A DNA stretch of 64,000 bases from an uncultured Spirochaetales bacterium (GCA_902781545.1 CACZJR010000001.1:20145-84144), one strand, 5' to 3'; counted from the stretch's first letter, positions 1 to 8,957 are shown. Notes: generated by a model from the letters alone, not told the origin. Translations and numbers: made by a program.

Positions 1-54
1 AGTGTTTTTAAGTTATGCTTTAATATGGTGATTATTGCAGCAGGGAGTGCGTAA
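1..54 (+). CDS. C-terminal tail of an upstream gene (partial)
   Basis: Reading frame 1 is open from the left edge to a TAA at 52-54. It encodes 17 residues ending in a hydrophobic run (FNMVIIAAGSA). The stop directly abuts the TTG start of the glycosyltransferase, which is the usual spacing within this operon. The hydrophobic end would suit a membrane protein of polysaccharide export or polymerisation, but that is inference; too little is visible to name it. Confidence 0.4.
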   Translation, partial: SVFKLCFNMVIIAAGSA

Positions 55-1146
55 TTGAAGGTCCTTATACTGTCAAACCTGACATCCTACACCTACAACT
101 TCAGGTATGAGATACTCAAGGCCATGATGGAGGCACGTCATGAAGTGACCGTCGTCTGTGACAACGACGACTCAACCAAGCAGTCGGAGCTGGAGAGGCT
201 CGGCTGCAGGATGATCATTGTGCCGTTCAACGGCAAAGGCACCAACATCTCCGAGGAGCTGCAGCTTCTACGCACATACAGGCATATAGTCAAGGAAATA
301 AGACCGGACTTCATTTTCACATTCACGATCAAGATGAATCTTTACGGAGGCCTTGTCGCAAGAAGGTTCAGGATCCCTTATGTGCCTATGATCACCGGGC
401 TCGGAGAGCTTGAGAAGACCGGAAAACTGCGCATGGTGCTGATGTTCCTGCATAAGAGAGTCATGCCCAAGGCCAAGGCCGTGGTATTCCAGAACCAGGC
501 CAACATGGACTTCTTCAAGGAGCATGGCATTAAGACAAGGAAATCCATACTTGTCCCTGGCTCTGGAATTAATCTTGAAAAACATGCCTGTTATCCGTAC
601 CCTGCAGAAAATAATGGTCTGAAATTTGCTTTTATCGGAAGATTAACTGATGCCAAAGGAATCTCAGAGTATCTCTCAATGGCAGAGGTTGAGAAAAAGA
701 GGCATCCGGATTTCACATTCTTCATTGCCGGGCTGTGTGATGCAAAGTTCCGTGAGAGGGTGGAGGACCTTCATTCCAGGGGGGTCGTGAATTACCTGGG
801 TCAGCTTCCGGACACAAGGGAGCTTCTGCGGGAGATGCACTGTCTTGTCCTTCCCACATATCATCCTGAGGGGCTGTCCAATGTCCTTCTTGAGACTGCA
901 GCCACGGGCAGGCCTGCCATATGCACGTCAAGGCCCGGGTGCAGGGAGGTTGTCCAGGACGGAGTGAACGGGCTTTACTGTGAGCCCAGAAATGTTGATA
1001 ATCTTGTTGGCGTTGTCGAGCAGTTCTGCGCAATGACCGAGAGCCGTCACAGGGAGATGGGGCTCGAGGGCCGCAGGATTGCCGAGTCCCGCTTTGACCG
1101 CGGCATTGTGGTCAAGACATATCTGGAGCTTTTGGATGAGAAATGA
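55..1146 (+). CDS. GT4-family glycosyltransferase (PglA/WbpH-like)
   Basis: Predicted cytoplasmic, GT-B fold, retaining glycosyltransferase of 363 residues that adds a sugar from a nucleotide-sugar to a lipid-linked or surface glycan. The N-terminal Rossmann half opens with KVLILSNLTSYTYNFR. The C-terminal half carries the E-x7-E nucleotide-sugar motif (E272...E280, EGLSNVLLE) followed by GRPAICTSRPGCREVV, typical of family GT4. TTG start at 55 with GGGAG upstream at 42-46; the preceding frame stops at 52-54. The stop overlaps the start of the ATP-grasp gene. Closest known theme is the bacillosamine-type HexNAc transferases, but donor and acceptor cannot be read from sequence. Confidence 0.85.
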   Translation: MKVLILSNLTSYTYNFRYEILKAMMEARHEVTVVCDNDDSTKQSELERLGCRMIIVPFNGKGTNISEELQLLRTYRHIVKEIRPDFIFTFTIKMNLYGGLVARRFRIPYVPMITGLGELEKTGKLRMVLMFLHKRVMPKAKAVVFQNQANMDFFKEHGIKTRKSILVPGSGINLEKHACYPYPAENNGLKFAFIGRLTDAKGISEYLSMAEVEKKRHPDFTFFIAGLCDAKFRERVEDLHSRGVVNYLGQLPDTRELLREMHCLVLPTYHPEGLSNVLLETAATGRPAICTSRPGCREVVQDGVNGLYCEPRNVDNLVGVVEQFCAMTESRHREMGLEGRRIAESRFDRGIVVKTYLELLDEK

Positions 1147-2044
1147 AGCCATTCACAGGATCAAGAGGATCCTGGGGAAGAATGTCATATCTGCCTTTTA
1201 CCGTTCTCTTGGTTTTCTGTCGGATGATAGATACCTTCGCCTGATCTACAGGCTCAGGATGGGAAAGAGGCTTGACTTGGAGAATCCTCAGTCGTTTACA
1301 GAGAAGCTCCAGTGGCTCAAGCTTCATGACCATAACCCTGAATACACCAGAATGGCAGACAAGCTCGGCATGCGTGATTTCGTCAGAGAGAGAATAGGGG
1401 AAGGCCACACCGCCGCATTGCTGGGTGTCTGGGACTGCTTCTCGGAAATTGACTTCGATGCGCTTCCGGAGAGATTTGTCCTGAAGACCACACATGACAG
1501 CGGAAGCTATGTCATATGCAGGAACAAGTCAGAACTGGACATCCCGCATGCACGTAAGAAACTCGAGAGGAGCCTGGGGCGTAACTACTACAGGACAACA
1601 AGGGAGTGGCAGTACAAGAATATCAGGCCGAGGATAATCGCTGAGCAGTACCTTGATGACGGCAATGAATGCCTTACGGACTACAAGTTCTTCTGCATCA
1701 ACGGGAAACCGCATTTCATGTATGTGGAGCAGGAGACCGCACATAATCCGGGTCAGACGATAGTCGATATGGACTTCAAGGTTGTGCCGTTTCTGATGGA
1801 GGACAGAAGAAACGAAGTAATGCCGAAAAAGCCGCTTCTGTTTGACCGCATGAGGGAATATGCTGAGAAGCTGGCAGAAGGGACTCCGTTTCTCCGTGTC
1901 GACATGTATTGCATAGGAGAGACGATTTATATTGGAGAGCTCACCTTTTACCATTATGGTGGCTTTATTCCGTTCAATCCTGCAGAATGGGATTACAAGC
2001 TCGGGCAGGAGCTTGATATAGAGAGTATTGGGAGCAGAGTATGA
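1136..2044 (+). CDS. TupA-like ATP-grasp protein of surface glycan synthesis
   Basis: About 302 residues. The segment ENPQSFTEKLQWLKLHD, then RMADKLGMRDFV and FVLKTTHDSGS, is the signature of TupA-like ATP-grasp proteins found in capsule, O-antigen and teichuronopeptide loci. These are thought to ligate an amino acid to a uronic acid of the glycan. ATG at 1136 was chosen because GGAG at 1125-1128 sits 7 bases upstream and the start overlaps the glycosyltransferase stop; an upstream in-frame extension exists but has no ribosome site. The 3' end overlaps the next gene in an ATGA junction, implying translational coupling. Acceptor and amino acid are unknown. Confidence 0.8.
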   Translation: MRNEAIHRIKRILGKNVISAFYRSLGFLSDDRYLRLIYRLRMGKRLDLENPQSFTEKLQWLKLHDHNPEYTRMADKLGMRDFVRERIGEGHTAALLGVWDCFSEIDFDALPERFVLKTTHDSGSYVICRNKSELDIPHARKKLERSLGRNYYRTTREWQYKNIRPRIIAEQYLDDGNECLTDYKFFCINGKPHFMYVEQETAHNPGQTIVDMDFKVVPFLMEDRRNEVMPKKPLLFDRMREYAEKLAEGTPFLRVDMYCIGETIYIGELTFYHYGGFIPFNPAEWDYKLGQELDIESIGSRV

Positions 2045-3870
2045 GGGGAAAGAGGTTTTTGGTTCTGGCAGTATTGTTGATTCTGCCTGTATGTGTTTTC
2101 GCAGCACAGTTTCACAGTGTTCCCATCGGTAATGAGGCATACAAGCTGATAGACGCCGCAGTTGTGCGCGGGGCAATTGCACCGCAAAGTGATGCAAGAC
2201 CGTACAACGTGAATGTGGTTCGTGCTCTTTTGAATGAGATGCTTGCCTCTGATTGCTTCACGGCCTCGGAGAAAAACCAGATCAACCGGGTACTGGGCGA
2301 TCTTGAGTCCCAGTATGGGGATGCACCGACATCTGAATTCAATGATATCTTCAAGAAGGGATATCTGAGGTCCGCCTCACCGAACTCCACCTCAGTCGGA
2401 GCGGTGGCATCTTTTGACTTTGCCTTGGGAATTGACTCCACAGAGGGTGCGGCTGATGCAATTGACGCCAGATTCAGCGGAATGGCATACATCAGGGGGG
2501 ATCTTTTCTCATTCATGTCTTTTGACCTCAACTTCAAGCTCAATCTGGACAGGATTGATCCCAGAACAAGGCTTGCGACAGACCTTGTGATTAACTGTGA
2601 CGGATTCTACATGGACTTCTTCCATGGCGGAGACAGGCTTACAGAGTTGCCAAGACCAGAGGAAGAGGTGGGTATGTTCGGATTCTTTCTTGGAATTGAG
2701 TCCTTCCCGGAAGTGTCGCTGAGCTTCAAGGATGAGCTTTTCTCTGCCAGAATCGGGACTGTGAGGCGCTCATGGGGCCCAGGTTTCAACAATCTTGGTC
2801 TTTCGGGATCAGCAAGGGCTTTTGATGGGATTGAGCTGAGCCTGCATCCTGTCTCCTGGTTCAGATATGATGTCCTTACAGGTTCTCTTGGAAACGTGTC
2901 TCTGGACTCAGTTTTCGGTGTGGAATGGCCGTCCGAGAACATGGATACAAAGGGCGGTAAGTACAGCAACAACTTCAGCATGCACAGGGTTGAAATAGGG
3001 CCTTTTGCCGGAGTGAAGTTCGGTATATGGGAGTCAGTGGTCTGGAGGAAACGCTTTGAGATATCCTACCTGAACCCGTTTGCAATATACATGTTCACAC
3101 AGAATGCCCTTGGAGACTATGACAATGTCCTTGCCGGCTTTGATCTGTCATACACGCTTGCTGGGGTCGGACGTTTCTACGCTGCCCTGGCGATGGATGA
3201 GCTCAACAACGCAAAGCTGTTCAGCAATCCGAGGAACATCCTCTCTTATCAGATCGGGGCACAGTTCTCCCCCAGGATCCTTGATTTCTCACTGCTTACT
3301 GTACAGGCCACATATGTGCCTTCTTTCTTTGGCTCACACTATCAGGCCCAGGAGCCGCTTTTCGCGGATGTGCCTTATACCACGGCATATGTGAACAAGG
3401 GTCAGAACATCAGTTATCCTGTCAATCCTGACACTCTGGAGATTCTTCTCAACTGCAAGACCACCCTAGAGAAAGGTTGGGTCATAGACATGACCGTCAA
3501 GGACCAGATGCGTAGCGCACAATATTCATACAAGACAACAGGAACAGACATCCTGACTTATATGTCTTATGACGCATATGACTACGGAGACGGTGGAGAC
3601 TTCGGCGCCTATCACAAGAGGGCTTTCTTCGATAACATCTGGAACAACGCCCTGGCGGTGGAGGGCAAGGTGGAGAAGAAGCTGGATGCCTTCCCGATCA
3701 CCGTCGGTTTCGGCCTCAACTGTATATGGAATATGACACGTGCCTTCAGTCCGACCGTTATGCACGGCTATGAGGGCTATGATTTCAATCCGGGTGCAGT
3801 TGAGTTCTCGGGAGACTGGGAGAACACTGTGGTTGTCAGTGTGTCGATGGGGGCAAAGATCTATTACTGA
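2041..3870 (+). CDS. Wzi-like outer-membrane beta-barrel protein
   Basis: 609 residues with a clear signal peptide (hydrophobic core FLVLAVLLILPVCVF, cleavage near A21/A22), then alternating amphipathic beta strands and a terminal aromatic residue (ending KIYY), as in outer-membrane barrels. Central segments SARIGTVRRSWGPGFNNL and LSGSARAFDGIELSL match the capsule-assembly Wzi family, where the barrel anchors capsule at the cell surface. Overlaps the upstream ATP-grasp gene (ATGA) and ends the operon, 9 bp before convergent purD. The context supports export or retention of the glycan made by the upstream genes. Wzi membership rests on motif recall. Confidence 0.75.
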   Translation: MRGKRFLVLAVLLILPVCVFAAQFHSVPIGNEAYKLIDAAVVRGAIAPQSDARPYNVNVVRALLNEMLASDCFTASEKNQINRVLGDLESQYGDAPTSEFNDIFKKGYLRSASPNSTSVGAVASFDFALGIDSTEGAADAIDARFSGMAYIRGDLFSFMSFDLNFKLNLDRIDPRTRLATDLVINCDGFYMDFFHGGDRLTELPRPEEEVGMFGFFLGIESFPEVSLSFKDELFSARIGTVRRSWGPGFNNLGLSGSARAFDGIELSLHPVSWFRYDVLTGSLGNVSLDSVFGVEWPSENMDTKGGKYSNNFSMHRVEIGPFAGVKFGIWESVVWRKRFEISYLNPFAIYMFTQNALGDYDNVLAGFDLSYTLAGVGRFYAALAMDELNNAKLFSNPRNILSYQIGAQFSPRILDFSLLTVQATYVPSFFGSHYQAQEPLFADVPYTTAYVNKGQNISYPVNPDTLEILLNCKTTLEKGWVIDMTVKDQMRSAQYSYKTTGTDILTYMSYDAYDYGDGGDFGAYHKRAFFDNIWNNALAVEGKVEKKLDAFPITVGFGLNCIWNMTRAFSPTVMHGYEGYDFNPGAVEFSGDWENTVVVSVSMGAKIYY

Positions 3871-3879
3871 TGAGGTTGC

Positions 3880-5163
3880 TCAGGCTTCCGTCACGCTCTC
3901 GAAGAACTTGACTCCGATATCGCTCCTGTACCAGGAGCCGTCAAAGCTCACCATGTCGATTGATTTGTAGACCCTTGAGTTGGCAAGCAGGATGTTCTTG
4001 TCGACTCCGACCACGGTGGCGGCTCTTCCTCCGTTCGTGAAGATCCCGTTCTCCCTGCTGTCCACGGCACCGAAGAACAGGAATGTGCCGTTCTCAAAGG
4101 CGTTGCTCATGTACTGCGGCGGGATAGGTGCGAGCTTCTGGCCTGTCTTTGTGTCCTCCGGGTAGCCTTCGGATGCAACAACAACCGCAACAGCGCTGTT
4201 GCCGGACATCTCAAGACGTACACTCTTGAGGGTGTTGTCGTGCATTGCCATCATGAGATCGCAGAGATCATTACGGATCAGCGGGACCATTGCCTGTGTG
4301 GCCGGGTCATTCAGCCTGACATGGTAGTCAAGGAGGACCGGACCGTTGTCACTGATTGTCAGTGAGAATGTAAGGATCCCCTTGTAGTAGAGCTTCTCCT
4401 TCTTCAGGGCCTTGAATGTGGGGTGGATTATCTTCCTTGAGATCTCATCCTTGATGTCCTGGTCAAGTGGAAGCGGGCAGACTGCGCCCATTCCGCCTGT
4501 GGCGACGCCATGGCCTATATCAGTGTGCTCACGCTTTGTGTACTCATAGCAGATAGGAAGGACGAAATAGCCCTCGTTGTCCATGAGGATGGAGATTGTC
4601 ACCGCCTTTCCCTGGATATGGGTCTCAACCACAACAGGACTCTTCTTCAGGAGGTTTGTGCCGTAGGCAAGGAGGGCGTTGGTGTCATCAGAGCTGATCA
4701 TCACCCTCGAAGGTGAGAGATCGTTGGGCTTGATGGTGAATGTGGTGCCCTTGTGCCGGTTCAGGAATGAGGAGAGCTCCTCAACGCTCTTGAAGATGTT
4801 GTATTCGGGAATGGGTATGCCGTACTTTGAGGCGAACTGCCTTGAGAAACTGCGGTCACTGTCCAGTTTCAGGGCATAGCCCGGGGTGCCGAATGTCTCG
4901 ATCCCGTGCTTGTTCAGATAATCGATCACACCAGTCTGCAGAGGCTCCTCTGTCCCGATGAAGACAAAATCAATCCCGTTCTCACGGCATGCCGCAAGGA
5001 CCTGCTCTTTGTCGGACGGGTCAACGTCCGGAAGATTCACTGCAAATGACGCTGTCCCTGGATTGCTCGGTGCCACATAAAGACCTTCAATGAGCTTGCT
5101 TCTTGAAAACCACCATGCTATTGCATGATCTTTTGCTCCGGAACCCAAAACCAGTACCTTCAT
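3880..5163 (-). CDS. purD: phosphoribosylamine-glycine ligase (GAR synthetase)
   Basis: ATP-grasp enzyme of purine synthesis (5-phosphoribosylamine + glycine + ATP to GAR), 427 residues, cytoplasmic. The N-terminus KVLVLGSGAKDHAIAWW and YVAPSNPGTA align with the PurD opening. GMGAVCPLP and the LDYHVRLNDPATQ metal/ATP region are present, with D replacing the usual E in the 'EFNARFGDPE' motif. Start at the CAT of 5161-5163, with GAGGGAG just upstream. The longer frame to 5217 has no ribosome site. It stands alone here, with no other pur gene nearby. The last-motif changes (H, V, L and N at normally conserved positions) are unusual but the protein is full length. Confidence 0.85.
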   Translation of the reverse strand: MKVLVLGSGAKDHAIAWWFSRSKLIEGLYVAPSNPGTASFAVNLPDVDPSDKEQVLAACRENGIDFVFIGTEEPLQTGVIDYLNKHGIETFGTPGYALKLDSDRSFSRQFASKYGIPIPEYNIFKSVEELSSFLNRHKGTTFTIKPNDLSPSRVMISSDDTNALLAYGTNLLKKSPVVVETHIQGKAVTISILMDNEGYFVLPICYEYTKREHTDIGHGVATGGMGAVCPLPLDQDIKDEISRKIIHPTFKALKKEKLYYKGILTFSLTISDNGPVLLDYHVRLNDPATQAMVPLIRNDLCDLMMAMHDNTLKSVRLEMSGNSAVAVVVASEGYPEDTKTGQKLAPIPPQYMSNAFENGTFLFFGAVDSRENGIFTNGGRAATVVGVDKNILLANSRVYKSIDMVSFDGSWYRSDIGVKFFESVTEA

Positions 5164-5229
5164 ACTTCCACTCCCTCTCGATACTGGAAAAGTAACATTT
5201 CTGTAATGCAAGGTCAATTGATTGAAAAC

Positions 5230-5258
5230 TTGACTGAGGGTAAAAGCCGTGCTAACTT
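5230..5258 (+). promoter_or_regulatory. candidate promoter of the TatD-family gene
   Basis: TTGACT at 5230-5235, a 17-base spacer, then TAACTT at 5253-5258 preceded by TGC (extended -10). The -10 matches the consensus at only 3 of 6 bases, so the call rests on the -35, the spacing and the intergenic position. Confidence 0.4.
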
Positions 5259-5319
5259 ATATCTGCTGAATACATAATTCGTTCGCATAAAATAATCATT
5301 GACATAGAAAGGAGCCTCT

Positions 5320-6096
5320 ATGCGTTTATTTGATACACATTGTCACATCGGTCTCATTCACGAGGATTACCTTGAGCAGCTTCTTACGGTCCAGTACGCA
5401 AAAAGGGCCGGGGTGGCTCATATAGTGTCAATCTGCAACAGCCTGACGGACTTCGAGGTCATCTACAAGAACCTCAAGAGCGCCAAGAATGTTTACCATG
5501 CGGTAGGTGTGTCTCCCACAGAGAGCGGCAACCGTCTTCTTGACTGGGACACCAAGATCCTCCAGTTCCTGAAGCTGGACCGCATCGTGGCCATAGGGGA
5601 GACCGGTCTTGATTACGGCAAATACAGCCAGTACAAGGGCGTTCAGGTGGAGATGTTCCTCAGACACCTTGAGATTGCCAGAAAGAACCATCTTCCAGTG
5701 ATCATCCACAACAGGGAGGCCGGCGACGATATCCTTGACATCCTCAAGCACAACATTCCGGAGGAAGGTGCGATCTTCCACTGCTACTCTGAGGACTGGG
5801 AGTATGCCTTCAGGGCACTGGATCTTCCCGTGTATTTCTCTTTTGCAGGAAACATCACATACAAGAATGTGAGAAAGCTCACCGATACAGTGAAGAAGCT
5901 TCCCCAGGACAGGATCCTGATCGAGAGCGAGGCACCCTTCATGGTCCCTGCCAAGTACACAAAGCGCAGGAACAAGCCTGAATATCTTCCCGAGACCGCC
6001 CAGGCTGTCTCATACCTGAGGGGAGTGCCCCTTGAGGAGATGTCCGAGATCCTTTATCAGAACAGCCTGAACGCATTCCACCTGACAGAGGCCTGA
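5320..6096 (+). CDS. TatD-family metal-dependent hydrolase
   Basis: 258 residues, TIM-barrel metallohydrolase of the TatD DNase family. Motifs in order: FDTHCHI (metal-binding HxH), GETGLDY (bridging glutamate), PVIIHNREA, IFHCYSED, and a last motif ILIESEAPF. In most family members the last motif is ETDxPY, so the aspartate that binds metal or activates water is glutamate here. AAGGAG lies 7 bases before the ATG. The stop is two bases before the TTG start of dusB, so the two are probably cotranscribed. Likely roles are DNA or D-aminoacyl-tRNA quality control; the substrate is not settled for the family. Confidence 0.85.
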   Translation: MRLFDTHCHIGLIHEDYLEQLLTVQYAKRAGVAHIVSICNSLTDFEVIYKNLKSAKNVYHAVGVSPTESGNRLLDWDTKILQFLKLDRIVAIGETGLDYGKYSQYKGVQVEMFLRHLEIARKNHLPVIIHNREAGDDILDILKHNIPEEGAIFHCYSEDWEYAFRALDLPVYFSFAGNITYKNVRKLTDTVKKLPQDRILIESEAPFMVPAKYTKRRNKPEYLPETAQAVSYLRGVPLEEMSEILYQNSLNAFHLTEA

Positions 6097-6098
6097 TT

Positions 6099-7073
6099 TT
6101 GTCCTCTCTTCTTCATGAAGTCTCGATAGGAAACGTTACTCTTAAGTCAAACCTTTTCCTTGCACCTCTTGCCGGTTATACGGACAAGGTGTTCCGCAGC
6201 ATCTGCCTGAAGCATGGTGCTGCTCTTGCGTACACTGAGATGGTTTCAAGTGAGGGCGTTGCCAGAGACAGTGCCAAGACAGTTGTCCTGATGGAGAGAG
6301 GCGAGGGTGAGGATAATCTTGCAGTGCAGCTGTTCATGCCTGATGCTGATACCGCAAGAAGGTCGCTTGAGGGCGTTATGGCCTACAAGCCTGCAATAAT
6401 AGACATCAATTGCGGCTGTCCTGTTCCAAAGGTCGTAAAGACAGGAGCCGGAAGCGCGTTACTGCAGAATCCGAAGACCATCCGGGAGATTGTCAGCACC
6501 ATAGTGCGGAATGTTGATGTCCCTGTGACGGTGAAGATCAGAACGGGGTGGGACACAAACAGCATCAACTACCTTGAGACTGCGGAGCTGGTATTTGATG
6601 CCGGAGCCAGCGCGCTCTGCATGCATGCCCGCACAAGAAGCCAGCTGTACATGCCTACTGCCCACTGGGAGCTTCTGGCTGACCTGAAGAAGCATTTTCA
6701 TGAAAATGTAATCATAGGTTCCGGGGATCTGTTTTGCGCGGAAGACGGTGTGCGCATGCTTGAGCAGACAGGTGTGGATGCAATTGCTTATGCGCGTGGA
6801 GCGATAGGAAACCCGTTCATTTTCGAGCAGACCCGGGCTCTGTTGGAGGGAAATGTCCCAAGACCTGTGTCAGTGGATGAGAAAAGAGAGGCCATAATGA
6901 TCCATCTCAGGGGCCTTGTTGATTTCATGGGAGAGACCACTGCGTGCCGTGAGATGAGAAAGCATGTCTGCGCATACCTGAAGGGAATTCCGAACAGCGC
7001 CAAGGTCAGGCAGGCTGTCACAACGGCTCTTACCGTCCAGGAGTATGAGGGTGCCCTTTCTCAGCTGAAATAG
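6099..7073 (+). CDS. dusB: tRNA-dihydrouridine synthase B
   Basis: FMN-dependent TIM-barrel enzyme that reduces uridine to dihydrouridine in the tRNA D-loop, 324 residues. Shows LAPLAGYTDKVFRSICLKHG at the start of the barrel, the catalytic-cysteine motif DINCGCPVPKV, KTGAGSALLQNP, VKIRTGWD, and the phosphate-binding IGSGDLF and AYARGAIGNP. Uses a TTG start at 6099 with AGAGG upstream; no in-frame ATG fits the conserved N-terminus. Its last 13 bases overlap the convergent DUF4143 gene. Confidence 0.88.
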   Translation: MSSLLHEVSIGNVTLKSNLFLAPLAGYTDKVFRSICLKHGAALAYTEMVSSEGVARDSAKTVVLMERGEGEDNLAVQLFMPDADTARRSLEGVMAYKPAIIDINCGCPVPKVVKTGAGSALLQNPKTIREIVSTIVRNVDVPVTVKIRTGWDTNSINYLETAELVFDAGASALCMHARTRSQLYMPTAHWELLADLKKHFHENVIIGSGDLFCAEDGVRMLEQTGVDAIAYARGAIGNPFIFEQTRALLEGNVPRPVSVDEKREAIMIHLRGLVDFMGETTACREMRKHVCAYLKGIPNSAKVRQAVTTALTVQEYEGALSQLK

Positions 7074-8161
7074 TCTATCTCTGAAGAAAGCTTTGACCAG
7101 TCCCTGAAACTGATACAGTCTGTCCTCCCGATGCTGTATGTCACATCACCAAGATAAAGCACAAGGGTCTTTATCCCGGGTTTTTTCTCAAGCTTCCTTA
7201 CCTTAGCTATGGTCTTTTCTGTGACATCTATGTTCGGCTCAACTGTCATCACGTACCTCTGGTTCCATCTGGAGCTGAAGTCCGGACCGCTTTCATCTGT
7301 CAGAATGCTGATCTCAGGCTCGAATGTCTTTGAGTGCCTGCCCTTGAGAAGCTCGTTGAGCGCAAACGTCCTTGTGACGGATGTCCTGAGGCTGTCCAGG
7401 ATGAGGTCCTTGACATTGTTTATGCCAAGAAGATGGCACAGAACACCTGTATCAGTGAAAAACAGATGCGAGTCAATTATATTAAGGACATTGTATTCCT
7501 CAAGGATCCTGATCCATGACTTGGCTGTGGGAGCGGAGATCCCGCAAAGTGAGGCAAAGCTGTTCATTGAGAAGCGCAGGGAGCTTCTCTGTGCGCACAG
7601 CTGCATGAAGTGCCGGAGAAGCGGAAGATTGGAGACATTGATGTTATTAAGGATATGGTTCTGAAGTAATGCCTCAATGAAAGACTCAATCGTGGTCTCC
7701 TCTGCCAGGACTCCAGGGAACTGCCCGTCAAGCATCACCTGAAACGGATTGTATGTTGAGACCTTTGCAGCATCCATGTCACTGACATCCATGCCCAGCA
7801 CGTTCATTATCCTGAGCCGTCCGTCCATTGAGTCTGCCTGAACCTTCTTTGTGCTTGTCAGGATGAATCTTCCTCCCTGGGCTCCCATCCTGTCCACATG
7901 GTACCTCACTGCCTCGAGCATTCCAGGGACCAGATATATCTCCTTTATTATTGCCCCGTCCGGAAATGCCATCAGAAATGTCTTCGGCGACCTGCAGGCA
8001 AGGGACCTCATGGTGGGATTCTCCAGGTCTATGAAGCTCTTCTCCGGAAAGCATGACCTGGCAAGTGCAGCTTTCCCGCACCCCAAGGGCCCTGTCATAA
8101 GAATAATTGGAGCCCTCCGTGAAAGAGACAAAAGCGTTCTTTTTCCTGTCAGACTGTTCAT
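7061..8161 (-). CDS. degenerate AAA_14/DUF4143-type protein
   Basis: 366 residues with the architecture of the prokaryotic AAA-ATPase plus DUF4143 family: a P-loop domain, a winged-helix segment (residues ~190-250) and a C-terminal nuclease-like segment. The normally conserved residues are eroded. Walker A reads GPLGCGKA (A for T/S), Walker B reads IIKEIYLVP (K where the family has D), and the C-terminal EVDF-type motif reads ESGPDF. It has no clear ribosome site upstream of the ATG and overlaps the end of dusB. It is intact as a reading frame but probably not an active ATPase. Function unknown; some family members are antitoxin-like or defence-associated. Confidence 0.65.
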   Translation of the reverse strand: MNSLTGKRTLLSLSRRAPIILMTGPLGCGKAALARSCFPEKSFIDLENPTMRSLACRSPKTFLMAFPDGAIIKEIYLVPGMLEAVRYHVDRMGAQGGRFILTSTKKVQADSMDGRLRIMNVLGMDVSDMDAAKVSTYNPFQVMLDGQFPGVLAEETTIESFIEALLQNHILNNINVSNLPLLRHFMQLCAQRSSLRFSMNSFASLCGISAPTAKSWIRILEEYNVLNIIDSHLFFTDTGVLCHLLGINNVKDLILDSLRTSVTRTFALNELLKGRHSKTFEPEISILTDESGPDFSSRWNQRYVMTVEPNIDVTEKTIAKVRKLEKKPGIKTLVLYLGDVTYSIGRTDCISFRDWSKLSSEIDYFS

Positions 8162-8241
8162 ATATCAGTTTAATTAAAGTTTAGTATCAGAAAAATGTAA
8201 AGAATAAAATCCTTAAATCATAAAGTTTTGATAAAGAAGCG

Positions 8242-8270
8242 TTGACAGCACCTCTTGATGCCCGAATAAT
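8242..8270 (+). promoter_or_regulatory. strong candidate promoter of the glmM-nagB operon
   Basis: A perfect TTGACA (8242-8247), a 17-base spacer and AATAAT (8265-8270), 24 bases before the first ATG. It lies in the AT-rich gap divergent from the DUF4143 gene. Confidence 0.7.
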
Positions 8271-8293
8271 GTGGCTGTTTGTGGAGGGCCTGC

Positions 8294-8956
8294 ATGCTGA
8301 AAACTAAAGAACTGTTCAGCCTTGAACACACACTCGCGTCAGATTATCTGGCCGGCTTTGAGTATCCCTGGGAGGCACTTCCGGGAATCAAGCAGCTGAT
8401 CATTGATCTTGGAAGTAAACTGGATCCCGATGAGTACACAGAGGTCTCTGAGAATGTATGGGTCCATAAGACGGCAAATATTTTCCCGACAGCCTATCTG
8501 GGCAGCCCGTGCATAATCGGTCCCGAGACGGAGGTCAGGCATTGCGCTTTCATCAGAGGAAGCGCGCTTGTGGGAAGGCACTGCGTCATTGGAAACTCAG
8601 TGGAGCTGAAGAACGTCATAATCTTCGATGACTGCCAGGTGCCTCACTACAATTATGTCGGAGACAGCATCCTGGGCTATCATGCGCACATGGGCGCAGG
8701 CTCAATAACATCGAACATAAAGTCCGACAAGAAGAACATCTTCATCCATTCCGATGATGATATCGAGACGGGAATGCGCAAGATCGGCGCAATGCTAGGA
8801 GATTATGCGGACATAGGATGCAACAGCGTCCTCAATCCGGGAACCGTCATAGGGTGCAGGACAAGCGTCTATCCCTGCTCATGTGTCAGGGGCGTTATTC
8901 CTGCGGACAGCATATACAAGACAAAGACTGAGATAGTCGAGAGAGAGGAGAGGTAG
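8294..8956 (+). CDS. left-handed beta-helix nucleotidyltransferase-like protein (GlmU C-domain-like)
   Basis: 220 residues. After an ~60-residue N-terminal segment come hexapeptide repeats (YLGSPCIIGPETEVRHCAFI, ALVGRHCVIGNSVELKNVII, VLNPGTVIGCRTSVYPC) forming a left-handed beta-helix, as in the acetyltransferase half of GlmU. The uridylyltransferase half of GlmU is absent. Start at ATG 8294, with GGAGGG 6 bases upstream. The stop is one base before glmM, and both deal with glucosamine-1-phosphate metabolism. Likely an acetyl- or nucleotidyl-transfer step toward UDP-GlcNAc, though similar stand-alone proteins are not well characterised. Confidence 0.7.
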   Translation: MLKTKELFSLEHTLASDYLAGFEYPWEALPGIKQLIIDLGSKLDPDEYTEVSENVWVHKTANIFPTAYLGSPCIIGPETEVRHCAFIRGSALVGRHCVIGNSVELKNVIIFDDCQVPHYNYVGDSILGYHAHMGAGSITSNIKSDKKNIFIHSDDDIETGMRKIGAMLGDYADIGCNSVLNPGTVIGCRTSVYPCSCVRGVIPADSIYKTKTEIVEREER

Positions 8957-8957
8957 T

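Noticed and set aside
1529..2197. Open frame antisense to the ATP-grasp and Wzi-like genes
   Set aside because: Both sense proteins have clear family motifs; the antisense product is composition-driven and without features.
8294..8956. Calling this protein GlmU
   Set aside because: Only the beta-helix part resembles GlmU; the N-terminal nucleotidyltransferase half (GxGxxMRSDxPK) is missing.
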